NCBI RefSeq assembly: GCF_018343715.1
Contig: NZ_JAGYPL010000005.1
Span: forward strand, 24,299-88,298
Source of the DNA: Bacillus sp. FJAT-49711
GTDB lineage: Bacteria > Bacillota > Bacilli > Bacillales > Bacillaceae_C
Direction of reading: 5' to 3'
DNA: 64,000 nucleotides
Positions within the stretch are counted from its first letter, which is position 1. Every line of letters begins with the position of its first letter. Shown in pieces: positions 42,632 through 50,806 of this stretch. A program made the position numbers and the translations under genes. The notes under the pieces were generated by a model that searched no databases, was not told the DNA's origin, and saw only the letters and a program-made list of their open reading frames with translations.

Positions 42632-42680
42632 GCAAAAAGAAATAAGTCCCCTTTGTATTTGAAACCGGGAACCTATTTCC
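42632..42680 (-). terminator. Terminator of the AmiS/UreI gene
   Basis: GAAATAAGTCCCC and GGGAACCTATTTC pair with two mismatches; on the minus strand the stem is followed by TTTTTGCAG. Confidence 0.6.
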
Positions 42681-42696
42681 TTGTGATCATGAAGTT

Positions 42697-43323
42697 TTAT
42701 GTTGAATACTTCGTCACTTTAACTACATTCTTACTCCGAATCGATACTTTTTGATAGTATAGGGACCCCGTAATAATTACGAAAAGTGTTGCAACGATCC
42801 ACATTATTTCGACTCCAATGGAATCCCAAACATTGATTAGCATTAAAAATCCAGGAATCGTTGTGGTAATAAGTGCCTGAATCAATGTTACCCAGCCAGT
42901 GAAAATAGCAATATCTTTTTTTAGGGCAAGCAGCAGAAAGAACAGCGTCCATAGGAATGCCCACATAAACCAAATGATACCAAACTTCGGATCATGGAAA
43001 TGGACAAAACTCATAATCCCGTAGCCTACAGCCATAAACGCCACCCATAATGAAAACCAACCGACACCCGCACTATCCCATTCCTTTAAGTTCGTTATCC
43101 CTACATAAAGATATGTTAGGCTAAATAGGAAGACTCCTGATGCATTAAAGATCACCCAAGAATCCGATCCAGCTGTAAATATTACATAAAAAGGGGTAAT
43201 CACTTGGATGGCTCCAAGAAACAAATTAAATACTCCAGCACTTTTACTATCTACTTTTCCTAATAGCATCAATGCATTAATGAATAACACAGCACCACAA
43301 TACAATAAGCCGACATTTTGCAT
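42697..43323 (-). CDS. AmiS/UreI family channel
   Basis: A 208-residue protein with six or seven membrane helices of the AmiS/UreI family, which carries urea or short-chain amides passively or under pH control. Family marks are the N-terminal GLLYCGAVLFINALMLLGKV and the central WFMWAFLWTLFFLLLALKK. GGGAGG lies before the ATG. It follows the isochorismatase-fold gene by 36 bp in the same direction, so both are probably under the riboswitch upstream. The substrate is likely a small neutral amide used or made by its partner (inference). Confidence 0.85.
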   Translation of the reverse strand: MQNVGLLYCGAVLFINALMLLGKVDSKSAGVFNLFLGAIQVITPFYVIFTAGSDSWVIFNASGVFLFSLTYLYVGITNLKEWDSAGVGWFSLWVAFMAVGYGIMSFVHFHDPKFGIIWFMWAFLWTLFFLLLALKKDIAIFTGWVTLIQALITTTIPGFLMLINVWDSIGVEIMWIVATLFVIITGSLYYQKVSIRSKNVVKVTKYST

Positions 43324-43359
43324 TTCCTTTCCTCCCGCCTCTGCATTTTTAGCTCATGA

Positions 43360-44082
43360 TTACGATGCGCTTTCTGTCTGTTGACTTATTAAATTGACAA
43401 ATGTGTCTGCAGAAATAACTGGAGCAAAGTAGTTATTGATTCTTTCCATCGCTGCTGCTTCCTGTTCAGGTTTTGCACAACCCGTAGCATCACCTATGAT
43501 AATTGGGAGATATCCATGATCCCTTGCTGAACGGGCATTTCCTTCAATGCACCAATCAAGGTGTATTCCTGTAAACACAATGACTTCTACTTGTTTTCGT
43601 GCGAGCTCCAATGGCAATTGAGTTCCGACAAATGCTGTTTGCAAAGCAAGCTCATTAAATTGTAAATCACCAGGTCTCACTAACGCTTGAAGCTCGTCAA
43701 CTAGTTCATTATCCTTCACTTTTAGTTCTTCAGTGAAATTTAACTTTTCTATCCAAGTTTCATATTGAACTTTATCAAAAATGGACTTTGGATAATCTTC
43801 ACGAAAAACACTGTATCCAACCCAATTAAATGAGACAAAATTATGTGCATTCCTTGCAGCTTCCACTACTTTTACGGTTGCTGGCAAACTCCCTCTCGCG
43901 CGATGATCCTCGTGGCCTTGTGCTCCCCATGATTCGTATAAAGATTTATTTTGACTAACGGATACAAACGCTGCTCTCCTCGTTAAAATCTCTGCTAAAT
44001 CAAGTTTTTTCCATTGTGGGGCAAGGTCCGGGATAGCATGAATCCCGCCGATTTTCTTTTCAAAAGTTTCTACTGTTGACAT
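43360..44082 (-). CDS. Isochorismatase-fold cysteine hydrolase with an altered active site
   Basis: A 240-residue protein of the isochorismatase-like fold. The nucleophile Cys178 is present in TGIHLDWCIEGNARSARDHG, and the strand IIIGDATG follows. The catalytic Asp of strand 1 (usually in VIDMQ) seems replaced: the matching place reads FVSVSQN near residue 40. The catalytic Lys region before TAFVGT reads QFNELALQ. So only one of the canonical Asp-Lys-Cys triad is seen by eye. Family reactions include hydrolysis of amides such as nicotinamide, biuret and N-carbamoyl compounds. ATG with GGAGG seven bases upstream. It lies behind an S-box and before an AmiS/UreI gene. Confidence 0.8.
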   Translation of the reverse strand: MSTVETFEKKIGGIHAIPDLAPQWKKLDLAEILTRRAAFVSVSQNKSLYESWGAQGHEDHRARGSLPATVKVVEAARNAHNFVSFNWVGYSVFREDYPKSIFDKVQYETWIEKLNFTEELKVKDNELVDELQALVRPGDLQFNELALQTAFVGTQLPLELARKQVEVIVFTGIHLDWCIEGNARSARDHGYLPIIIGDATGCAKPEQEAAAMERINNYFAPVISADTFVNLISQQTESAS

Positions 44083-44186
44083 ATCCATTCCTCCATTTTT
44101 TAATAATACTCATTCACTGCCAATATTCTTGTATGATCCCCCTTCCTTAAGAGACGCACTAAACCTATCCAGTTACTTGGTTTAGA

Positions 44187-44348
44187 ACAAAAAAATAAAC
44201 CTCTTCGATAAAGAAGAGGTTTTTATTCCGTCCGTTTGTCTCTTCTTATCTTTCAAGCTCTCGCTTGCTGGAATTGGCACAGTACTTAAAAAAGCCTGTT
44301 GCCGAGGTGTCATCGGGCCAGTCCCTCAACCTCTCTTAATAAGAATTA
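44187..44348 (-). ncRNA. SAM-I riboswitch (S-box) with terminator
   Basis: On the minus strand the P1 arm TTCTTATTAAGAG begins near 44345 and closes with AGATAAGAA near 44243. Between them come the S-box core blocks GAGGTTGAGGGACTGGCCC, GATGACACCTCGGCAACAG, GTGCCAATTCCAGCAAG and GAGCTTGAAAGATAAGA. A terminator AACCTCTTC / GAAGAGGTT with a U-run follows (44189-44221). The read-through transcript would reach the isochorismatase-fold gene and AmiS/UreI. By the known mechanism, SAM should switch these genes off. Confidence 0.92.
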
Positions 44349-44443
44349 CATATGAAATTATCTTGAATCTTACATGATGAACTTTGTATTGTCAACCTAA
44401 TTTTTGGAAATGATTCTAAAGTATGGGTATGTATTTTTTCCAT

Positions 44444-44472
44444 TTGACTCGCCTATCATTGTTATTTATAAT
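44444..44472 (+). promoter_or_regulatory. Sigma-A promoter of the manganese riboswitch
   Basis: TTGACT (44444-44449) and a perfect TATAAT (44467-44472) are separated by exactly 17 bp, with the riboswitch core starting about 23 bp downstream. Confidence 0.8.
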
Positions 44473-44494
44473 GAACACAATATAATATCCTATC

Positions 44495-44606
44495 CTAAGG
44501 GGAGTAGCTATACAATAAAGTCGTCAATACGGGAATCTTTCCTCGGCTTTATTGGCAACGCTTGTTGTTTGCGAGACCTTACCATTTTTCGGTAAGGTCT
44601 TTTATT
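44495..44606 (+). ncRNA. yybP-ykoY manganese riboswitch, orphan
   Basis: The core blocks of this class are all present: CTAAGGGGAGTAGCTA at the 5' end, AAAGTCGTCAATACGGGAA, CTCGGCTTTATTGGCAACGC, and GCGAGACCTTACC at the 3' end. The last block is also the 5' arm of the terminator AGACCTTACC / GGTAAGGTCT with a T-run. Such riboswitches turn on Mn2+ exporters. Here no exporter follows: a second terminator comes within 15 bp, then a dispersed repeat. Confidence 0.9.
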
Positions 44607-44617
44607 TATTTTATAAG

Positions 44618-44652
44618 ACACTATTACCGAAATTGGTAATAGTGTTTTTTTA
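44618..44652 (+). terminator. Second terminator directly after the riboswitch
   Basis: The perfect 11-bp stem ACACTATTACC / GGTAATAGTGT with a six-base loop and TTTTTTTATT tail stands 11 bp after the riboswitch terminator. It is probably the terminator of the missing gene. Confidence 0.85.
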
Positions 44653-44708
44653 TTAGGGTAAAGAAAGCATAAAATTTTGTCGATCCTAATTTACAATAAG
44701 TCTTTCAT

Positions 44709-44936
44709 TGTCTAGCTTCAGGCGCCCAACGACTAGCAAACTTTCAGCTTCTTCCTGCGATGGGTCAACACTAGGTGAAATTTGAAGTGCCAATTTCACT
44801 AGCTCGTCTTGTCTAGCTGCATTCGGCAGCCCCTCGAGGTCATAAACCAGCGGCAATAAAAGTCAAAATACACACTTTTTTGCCTCAGAACATTTGCTTG
44901 TCGGGGCTAACCTGGCGCCTTGCGCTTTTCTTATAA
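44709..44936 (+). repeat. Dispersed TGTCTAG...GCGCTTTTCTTA element, long copy
   Basis: The element begins TGTCTAGCTTCAGGCGCCCA and ends GGCGCCTTGCGCTTTTCTTA, reaching the ribosome binding site of the kinase-like gene. Compared with the 13.7-kb copy it has an extra block (about 44825-44910) starting GGCAGCCCCTCGAGGTCATA and ending TCGGGGCTAA, which looks like a second nested element. Confidence 0.8.
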
Positions 44937-44949
44937 GGGAGTTGAGATT

Positions 44950-45570
44950 TTGAATAAGTATAGAGAACTTGCTGAAAGTGTTGTAATCGATCCAAACAAT
45001 CATAAGCTCATTCAATTTGACGCTTCTTTATCATTAATTGGCATTGGACGCAGCGCATTTGTATTTAAAATAAAAAATACCCAACTCGCATTAAAAGTGT
45101 TTTTTCCAAGTTATCGACACTTGGCCAAAGTGGAAGCCGATGTTTACCAAAGCATCCAACATATTGATTACTTCCCTCAACTATATGAATCCGGAACCCA
45201 TTATCTTGTAATTGATTATGTTGATGGTTACACATTATTCGAGTGTCTCACCCGTGGGATTCCCATTTCAGAAAACAATATTAAAGAGGTTGATATAGCC
45301 ATTCAGCTTGCTAGAAAAGAAGGATTAAACCCTTCTGATATTCATTTACGAAACATCATGATCAATAATGGAAAAGTAAAAATGATTGACGTTGCTCGTT
45401 TTAAACAAATTGAAACAGACACACAATGGTTGGATTTAAAAAATGCTTTTTATCGTCTTTATACAAAACGATTTTTTCCAAAGAAGATCCCTGCCTCCAT
45501 TTTAAATGGGATAGCCACTTTTTATAAAATCGCTAATAAAAGAAGTTTTGTCCCTATAAAAATGAAATGA
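44950..45570 (+). CDS. YrzF-like Ser/Thr protein kinase-fold protein
   Basis: A 206-residue protein with a small kinase fold: Gly loop GIGRSAFVF, Lys in LALKVFF, catalytic-loop-like PSDIHLRNIMI with Asp and Asn, and IDVARF in place of DFG. It resembles Bacillus YrzF, a short probable Ser/Thr kinase. The DFG variant DVA keeps the metal-binding Asp. I chose the TTG at 44950 with AAGGGAG nine bases upstream; a dispersed repeat ends just before that site, so the promoter may lie in or beyond the repeat. It could lie under the orphan manganese riboswitch, but two terminators intervene. Confidence 0.75.
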   Translation: MNKYRELAESVVIDPNNHKLIQFDASLSLIGIGRSAFVFKIKNTQLALKVFFPSYRHLAKVEADVYQSIQHIDYFPQLYESGTHYLVIDYVDGYTLFECLTRGIPISENNIKEVDIAIQLARKEGLNPSDIHLRNIMINNGKVKMIDVARFKQIETDTQWLDLKNAFYRLYTKRFFPKKIPASILNGIATFYKIANKRSFVPIKMK

Positions 45571-45691
45571 TTTTTAGGACTGCGCCACCCTGGTCTTGCA
45601 TAATGGACATAATGAATGAATACATTTTTATTGGTGGATAATGCATTTGTAGCCCACTGTGGTAAGTAATTACTGGGGAGGAGTGGGTAAT

Positions 45692-46465
45692 TTGGGGTAT
45701 ACGGATAACTATGAAAGGGATGCCTATGGGATGATCGCTTTTTGGTTGCGTAACGATTATGATCATGGCCGATTTTTCGATAGAGAAATAAGTCATTATG
45801 AAATAGAACTTGCCCGTGCAAACCAAAATAATATTCAGCGCTTGGGTGCAATATGGAAGAAGGCGGAGGCTAGACAAGGGGATCTTGGAACATTGCTCCT
45901 TGAAGCCCAGCATGCTTCAAGTGAATTTCACAGTCTAATCGCCTATACAATGGATAAATCCTTACACTGTGAGGTTATTATTTCAACTCCTGTATCGCTT
46001 CTTGATCATATGGTACGGGAAGCCGAAGAGTCTCAAAAAGTCTATAAATTAATGCAAAGTGGCTTTCAAGTTTCTCCATCGGATGCAATCATACATGAAA
46101 GCGTCTTTTGGTTAAGGCAAATGGCAGATCATCTAGGTTATATACGCCATTATTTAGATATATCTAATTATGACCTAAACTTTCAGGTAACAATGATGAT
46201 GCAAAAATTTGAGCGGCTATTAATGCAGGCAACTGCACTAAAAACAATGATACGCAAACCGCGCAATGAAACATTGCCAGTTTTGACGCAATTCAAGCAA
46301 ATGATTATTAAAGAGGCTAAAAGCTTGGAATCATTCAAATTAGAGTTGGATGATTTAATCAAAAAATGCGCGGCCGTTACAACCTCTCCTCCAGATTTGT
46401 TAGAGCATATTGCTAGGGAAGCCCATCACCTTTGGAGAAATTTAGAAGAAGAAAGAATAACATGA
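45692..46465 (+). CDS. DUF2935 protein (tandem four-helix, ferritin/hemerythrin-like)
   Basis: A 257-residue helical protein with two similar halves. Each half has a conserved FWLR block: IAFWLRNDYDHGRFFDREI near the N-terminus and VFWLRQMADHLGYIRHYLD near 130-150, with Glu, His and Asp residues spaced as in diiron or metal-binding helical bundles. This is the pattern of DUF2935. Its function is unknown. The TTG at 45692 has GGGGAGG ten bases before it; a GTG eleven codons earlier has no site. It is a single gene, in the same direction as the kinase-like gene 120 bp before it. Confidence 0.8.
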   Translation: MGYTDNYERDAYGMIAFWLRNDYDHGRFFDREISHYEIELARANQNNIQRLGAIWKKAEARQGDLGTLLLEAQHASSEFHSLIAYTMDKSLHCEVIISTPVSLLDHMVREAEESQKVYKLMQSGFQVSPSDAIIHESVFWLRQMADHLGYIRHYLDISNYDLNFQVTMMMQKFERLLMQATALKTMIRKPRNETLPVLTQFKQMIIKEAKSLESFKLELDDLIKKCAAVTTSPPDLLEHIAREAHHLWRNLEEERIT

Positions 46466-46593
46466 TAAAACTGAGATAAAAAGCAATGTTTTGATGAAGC
46501 TCTTTATTTCAAGCTTAGGATTTTAAATCATCCATCTAAAGCTCTGAATTAGTGGCTTCTTCTTTCCTATTTTTTAGACTTCCCTTTCCCAAA

Positions 46594-47052
46594 TCAAGTA
46601 TTAGACAAAAGGCATTTAACAGAATGAGTACATTTTTTCTGAACTATTCCTATCGTCTGTAGCCAATTGTTTTTCTCATACGCCTTGTTTCCAAATTCGT
46701 CTATTTGGCCACGAATATAACAGATAAAAATCAGGTAGCTTTTATGATTGATTATTGAAAAGGAAGAATGAATACTCCTTATGACAAGATTGGCTAAAGG
46801 ATCTTGAATGGTACTTTCTGGATGCCCTTTTGGAGAAAAATGATCAAGATTATTGGAAGGACATTGTGGACTTTTCATTGTCTTTTTTTGATCCTTATAT
46901 TTATTTACGAAATAATTATCTTCTTCTGTCATACTACTGATTTCTTCCCTTGAGAAATATTCATAAATATTTTCTAAACTGACCTGTATTATTCCTAAAA
47001 TAGCTAAAGGAATGAGTAAAAGGGCCAACGTCATTATTAGACTCTTGAACAT
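46594..47052 (-). CDS. Hypothetical membrane-anchored protein
   Basis: A 152-residue protein with one N-terminal membrane helix (about 5-25) and an exported polar remainder containing four Cys residues. No family recognised. The composition of the last 90 residues is unusual, and the C-terminal part could be a decayed or read-through frame. The ATG has GGTGGGG six bases upstream. It follows the TSUP permease gene by 20 bp in the same direction, so it may be a partner. Confidence 0.45.
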   Translation of the reverse strand: MFKSLIMTLALLLIPLAILGIIQVSLENIYEYFSREEISSMTEEDNYFVNKYKDQKKTMKSPQCPSNNLDHFSPKGHPESTIQDPLANLVIRSIHSSFSIINHKSYLIFICYIRGQIDEFGNKAYEKNNWLQTIGIVQKKCTHSVKCLLSNT

Positions 47053-47072
47053 TTTTATCCCCACCAACATAC

Positions 47073-47834
47073 TTAAATAAGCTTATAACCACTAATTAAA
47101 ATCATGATTGCTATGATGGCTCGTAATGGTTTTGCTGGAAGTTTTGATGAAAAAGTACTTCCTAAAATGACTCCAGGTATGGAACCCGCTAAAAGATTAA
47201 TCATTAACAAATAATCAACATTTCCTATTCCCGCATGCATGAAACCTGCCGCAGTAACTAAAAGGAATGCATGGGCGATGTCCGTTCCAACTAACTCCGA
47301 CGGTTTCATTTTATAAAGAAACAACATAGCAATGGCAAACATAGATCCAGAGCCAATTGAGGTTAATCCAACGATAAAGCCAAGCACAATACCGATGATG
47401 ATTGTAATCGTTCTTTTTTCATACAACGGTTTTAGCTGAAGCTTTGATTCATACATCTTTTTGTAAAATGTTTTGATTAGGGTCGTAATGGCTACTAAAA
47501 TTAATGCATAGCCTAAAGCATGTTTAATCAATTCTTCCTGATTATGAAAAAAAGAGTCATATAAATGAAGAACACTAACTGCACATACAGCACTTGGAAC
47601 GCTTCCAATCGCAAGATATTTGACTAATTGGAAATTAATGGTCTTTTGCCGCCAATGCTGAAAAGAGCCAAATAATTTTGTAACCGAATTATAGGCAAGA
47701 TCAGTTCCGACTGCGATAGAAGGATTTATTCCCAATAAAATCAATATTGGAGTTAGAAGGGCAGCTCCTCCGACTCCTGTTAATCCAACTAAAAAACCAA
47801 CAAACAGCCCCATTGCAATAATGCCAATACTCAT
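47073..47834 (-). CDS. TSUP (TauE/SafE) family anion exporter
   Basis: A 253-residue protein with eight membrane helices of the sulfite exporter TauE/SafE family. The duplicated family motif is visible: GFLVGLTGVGGAALLTPILI near the N-terminus and GFIVGLTSIGSGSMFAIAML in the second half. Members carry sulfite, sulfoacetate, thiosulfate or similar anions. The ATG has GAGGTG six bases upstream. It lies 2.2 kb from the sulfate assimilation operon, transcribed the other way, which makes a sulfur oxyanion a plausible substrate but does not prove it. Confidence 0.85.
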   Translation of the reverse strand: MSIGIIAMGLFVGFLVGLTGVGGAALLTPILILLGINPSIAVGTDLAYNSVTKLFGSFQHWRQKTINFQLVKYLAIGSVPSAVCAVSVLHLYDSFFHNQEELIKHALGYALILVAITTLIKTFYKKMYESKLQLKPLYEKRTITIIIGIVLGFIVGLTSIGSGSMFAIAMLFLYKMKPSELVGTDIAHAFLLVTAAGFMHAGIGNVDYLLMINLLAGSIPGVILGSTFSSKLPAKPLRAIIAIMILISGYKLI

Positions 47835-48053
47835 TAGGCACACCTCAAACCTTTTTCATCTGACTAGACTTTTATCCCAATTTATGATTGAAATCATTGC
47901 ACCGTGACCAGAAAAAAATAAAAAGAATAAGCCGTGGTTGGATTTAATCTTTTGGTTTCTATATATATTTGAATCAAGTGATGGAACTCTCAAAGAAATT
48001 TGATATTTATAAGGAATTTTTGTTGAATTCACGATTAAATATGAAAATGAATA

Positions 48054-48256
48054 AGTTTCAGTGGGAATAAAAACTGATTCCTAACGAAATCGGAGAACCA
48101 ACTAATTTATAGAGGAAATTAAGATTGGATTCCCACTGAAATCGGAAAATCATCAAGTTTCAGTGGGAATTATGAACGGATTCCCGATGAATCAGAAAAT
48201 CACAATATTCATCGGAAATTAATGCCCAATTTACAATAAAATTCGAGAAATCAATA
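48054..48256. repeat. 51-bp tandem repeat array
   Basis: Four diverged copies of a 51-bp unit (starts near 48054, 48105, 48156 and 48207). The first and third begin AGTTTCAGTGGGAAT and contain GATTCCC; the second and fourth are more diverged. No ribosome binding site or good frame is associated. The rest of 47835-48316 shows nothing else. Confidence 0.75.
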
Positions 48257-48316
48257 ATTCCTTCTAATCCTTAACAAGTCGTACACACAGATTCCTGGAA
48301 GAACTCCATAGAGTCT

Positions 48317-48604
48317 TTATTTCTTCTCCTGCTCATCCTCATTCAATTTAATCTTCTTACATCCTACATACAAGCAAGATAAAATATCCGCGTCTGGATT
48401 TGCTTTTGCCAATCCCTTTACGTAAGGAGTGACTAGATCTTTAAAATCGGCCCCCACTCCTTCCTCCTCCAATATCCCGTAAACATACAGTTTTTTTTCA
48501 TCAAATAAAATAGCCAAATTCCCGACCGCTTTATTTTTTGAATCTACGACATTCAAGACTTGATAGTGTGGCGTCATTACCTCTGGTGAGAAGTAAATTT
48601 CCAT
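48317..48604 (-). CDS. Hypothetical small protein after the MFS gene
   Basis: A 95-residue soluble protein with a beta-rich first half (HYQVLNVVD, AVGNLAILFDEKKLYVYGI) and a helical second half with two Cys (ILSCLYVGCKKI), ending in a charged tail. I do not recognise the family. GGGAGG lies before the ATG; it follows the MFS exporter gene by 15 bp, so the two form an operon. Confidence 0.65.
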   Translation of the reverse strand: MEIYFSPEVMTPHYQVLNVVDSKNKAVGNLAILFDEKKLYVYGILEEEGVGADFKDLVTPYVKGLAKANPDADILSCLYVGCKKIKLNEDEQEKK

Positions 48605-48619
48605 GTCATTTCCCTCCCT

Positions 48620-49864
48620 TTACGTAAACTCCAATTTTTCAAATAATGTATCGTTTTCTTGTGTCGATTCTTTCTTTCCTACTCGAATTAAGACGAGACA
48701 GAGAAACGCTACAAACAATGTTAAACCGGCTGTAGACAAAAACATTCCTGTTCGCGACCATTCCATTAAAGTAGTATAAATAGGCGGACCGATAGCAACC
48801 CCCAAAAATCGGACTGAACCATATAAAGATGTAACAAATCCCCTTCTATCCGAAGGAACCGATCCCGTAATAAAGCTATTAATACACGGAAGAACAAGTC
48901 CAGTTCCAATGCTGCTTATGACAAGGACTGAAAAAAAAGGAACCAAACTTTTAAAGAAAACGAGCAATGAAAACGAAAGTGTCATTAATAATAATCCTAG
49001 GACAATTAAGTTTTTCATCAACTTCATGTTTTTTCCAATTTTGCTCCCTGTAATATATGATGTTGTCGTCATGAACAATAAAGGAATAGCTAGAATACCC
49101 CCTTTTAACACTCCATCTATTTGATGATCCTTTTCCAAAATATCGGAAATATAAAATAAAATTCCAAATAGCGCAAATAAACAAGTAGCACCCGTTAAAT
49201 AAGCGACCAATAACCAGCGGCCTTCCGTTTTAAATACAGAAACTAATCCTTTAACATAACTGCCAAGAGGAGGCGGTTCTTTATCTTTTTTCTTTTCCTT
49301 TACAAGAAATATGGTCAATAATATTGAAAAAAGGCAGAAAATAGGAAAGGCAAAAAAAGGAGCATACCAAATAATGAGAGCTAACAAAGAGCCGATAATT
49401 GGACTAATGACCTTCCCAACTCCGTTTGATGCTTCCACCAATCCTAATACTTTACTTTGTTCTCCCCCTTTAAATAAATCTCCTGTTAAAGCCATCGCGA
49501 TCGGGGCGGTTCCAGCAGCACCAATTCCTTGCATGATCCTTCCAGCTAGAACCCACGTATATGCATTTGAAAACCAAGCGGCCGCAGCTCCTGCCAATAT
49601 CCCACCACTTCCATACAAAATAAGTGCAGGGATGATGATCGCTTTTCGCGAAAATCGATCTGATAAATATCCTAAGATGGGAATGGATGCTGCTGCAGCA
49701 ATCGAAAATACAGAAATAATCAAGCTAATTTTAAATTGGGATACATCTAATTCTGATTTCATTTTCGGCAAAATCGGAATTAGCATGGAATTCCCTAAAA
49801 CAAGAATGAGCGGGATGGAGCTGATTGCAAGAATCGTCCCACCTTTAGGTTTTTTCTTTGGCAT
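48620..49864 (-). CDS. MFS drug efflux transporter
   Basis: A 414-residue, 12-helix major facilitator transporter. Motif A is [13 protein letters not shown] in loop 2-3, and the motif C-like segment [20 protein letters not shown] in helix 5 marks it as an antiporter of the drug:H+ type (12- or 14-helix family close to Bmr/Blt). The ATG has GGGGAGG six bases upstream; the open frame extends seven codons further without a site. The substrate is unknown. It is divergent from the sulfate assimilation operon. Confidence 0.88.
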   Translation of the reverse strand: MPKKKPKGGTILAISSIPLILVLGNSMLIPILPKMKSELDVSQFKISLIISVFSIAAAASIPILGYLSDRFSRKAIIIPALILYGSGGILAGAAAAWFSNAYTWVLAGRIMQGIGAAGTAPIAMALTGDLFKGGEQSKVLGLVEASNGVGKVISPIIGSLLALIIWYAPFFAFPIFCLFSILLTIFLVKEKKKDKEPPPLGSYVKGLVSVFKTEGRWLLVAYLTGATCLFALFGILFYISDILEKDHQIDGVLKGGILAIPLLFMTTTSYITGSKIGKNMKLMKNLIVLGLLLMTLSFSLLVFFKSLVPFFSVLVISSIGTGLVLPCINSFITGSVPSDRRGFVTSLYGSVRFLGVAIGPPIYTTLMEWSRTGMFLSTAGLTLFVAFLCLVLIRVGKKESTQENDTLFEKLEFT

Positions 49865-50023
49865 AACGGTCCTCCCCTGCTGCAAATGTCTTTTTATTGT
49901 TTGAATGGTCCTCTTTTTTTATGCAGGGCAATCGCCTATTTTCCATGGTAAAAGCCCATTCTTTACACATTCGCCCAATTTCCGAATAGGCTAACCTAGA
50001 AAAATAGAGGAGGCACTTTTCCT

Positions 50024-50806
50024 ATGGACTTTTTACAATTACCCGAGAGGACGTCAAAACCAAGGAAGTACGGCTTAACATCTATCATCGATTTAGGCAC
50101 GCCTTATGATGAACTGAAAAGTATTCTAATGGATTATAGTCCGTTTATTGACGTGGCAAAAATTGGGATTGGCTCAGCGTATATAACCCCAAATGTAAAG
50201 AAAAAAATTGATTTATATAAGGAATTCCAAATTAAACCTTATTGTGGAGGCACTTTCTTTGAAAAATGTTATTTTCAAAATAAAATTTCCGAGTATTTAA
50301 ACTACTTAAAACAACTTGGAATTGATTATATTGAGATTTCTACTGGAACATTGGATATTCCTATTCAAGAACGTCTAAATCTTATATCTCGCCTTGTCGA
50401 TGATTTTCATGTCATTGCGGAGGTTGGTTCAAAGGATATTAACAATCAAATACCAATATCCGAATGGAAGGAAGAAATTGAACTTTTACTCAATGCAGGT
50501 TGTAAGTATGTGATAACGGAAGGAAGAGATTCTGGAACCGCCGGGATCTATGATAAAAATGGCAATATTAAAACAAACTTAATTGCGGATATTTTGCAGG
50601 ATATTGATCAACAAAAAATCATTTTCGAAGCACCGACACCAAAACAGCAAATGTATTTTATTAATGAAATTGGACCTAATGTTAATTTGGGAAATGTAAA
50701 ATTGAGTGATGTGTTAGTTTTAGAAGCCCAACGTTTAGGTTTAAGATGTGAAACTTTTTTTATGGGAGAACAAGATCCTGCGATACGGGGTGCAGAATAT
50801 GTCTGA
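50024..50806 (+). CDS. yitD: Phosphosulfolactate synthase family protein (ComA/YitD)
   Basis: A 260-residue TIM-barrel protein of the ComA family. Marks are PRKYGLTSIIDLGTP, DVAKIGIGSAY, YCGGTFFEK, YIEISTGT, AEVGSKD, ITEGRDSGTAGIYD and LGNVKL. ComA joins sulfite and phosphoenolpyruvate to make phosphosulfolactate, first step to coenzyme M in archaea and to sulfolactate of spores in Bacillus. That fits its position first in a sulfate reduction operon. GGAGG lies before the ATG, and the gene overlaps cysH by eight bases. Confidence 0.92.
   Translation: MDFLQLPERTSKPRKYGLTSIIDLGTPYDELKSILMDYSPFIDVAKIGIGSAYITPNVKKKIDLYKEFQIKPYCGGTFFEKCYFQNKISEYLNYLKQLGIDYIEISTGTLDIPIQERLNLISRLVDDFHVIAEVGSKDINNQIPISEWKEEIELLLNAGCKYVITEGRDSGTAGIYDKNGNIKTNLIADILQDIDQQKIIFEAPTPKQQMYFINEIGPNVNLGNVKLSDVLVLEAQRLGLRCETFFMGEQDPAIRGAEYV

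Noticed and set aside
44404-44595. 63-codon open frame on the plus strand
   Set aside because: It covers the promoter and core of the manganese riboswitch and has no ribosome binding site.
49886-50023. S-box or T-box leader of the sulfate assimilation operon
   Set aside because: The gap is short and lacks S-box core words and a T-box sequence or terminator.
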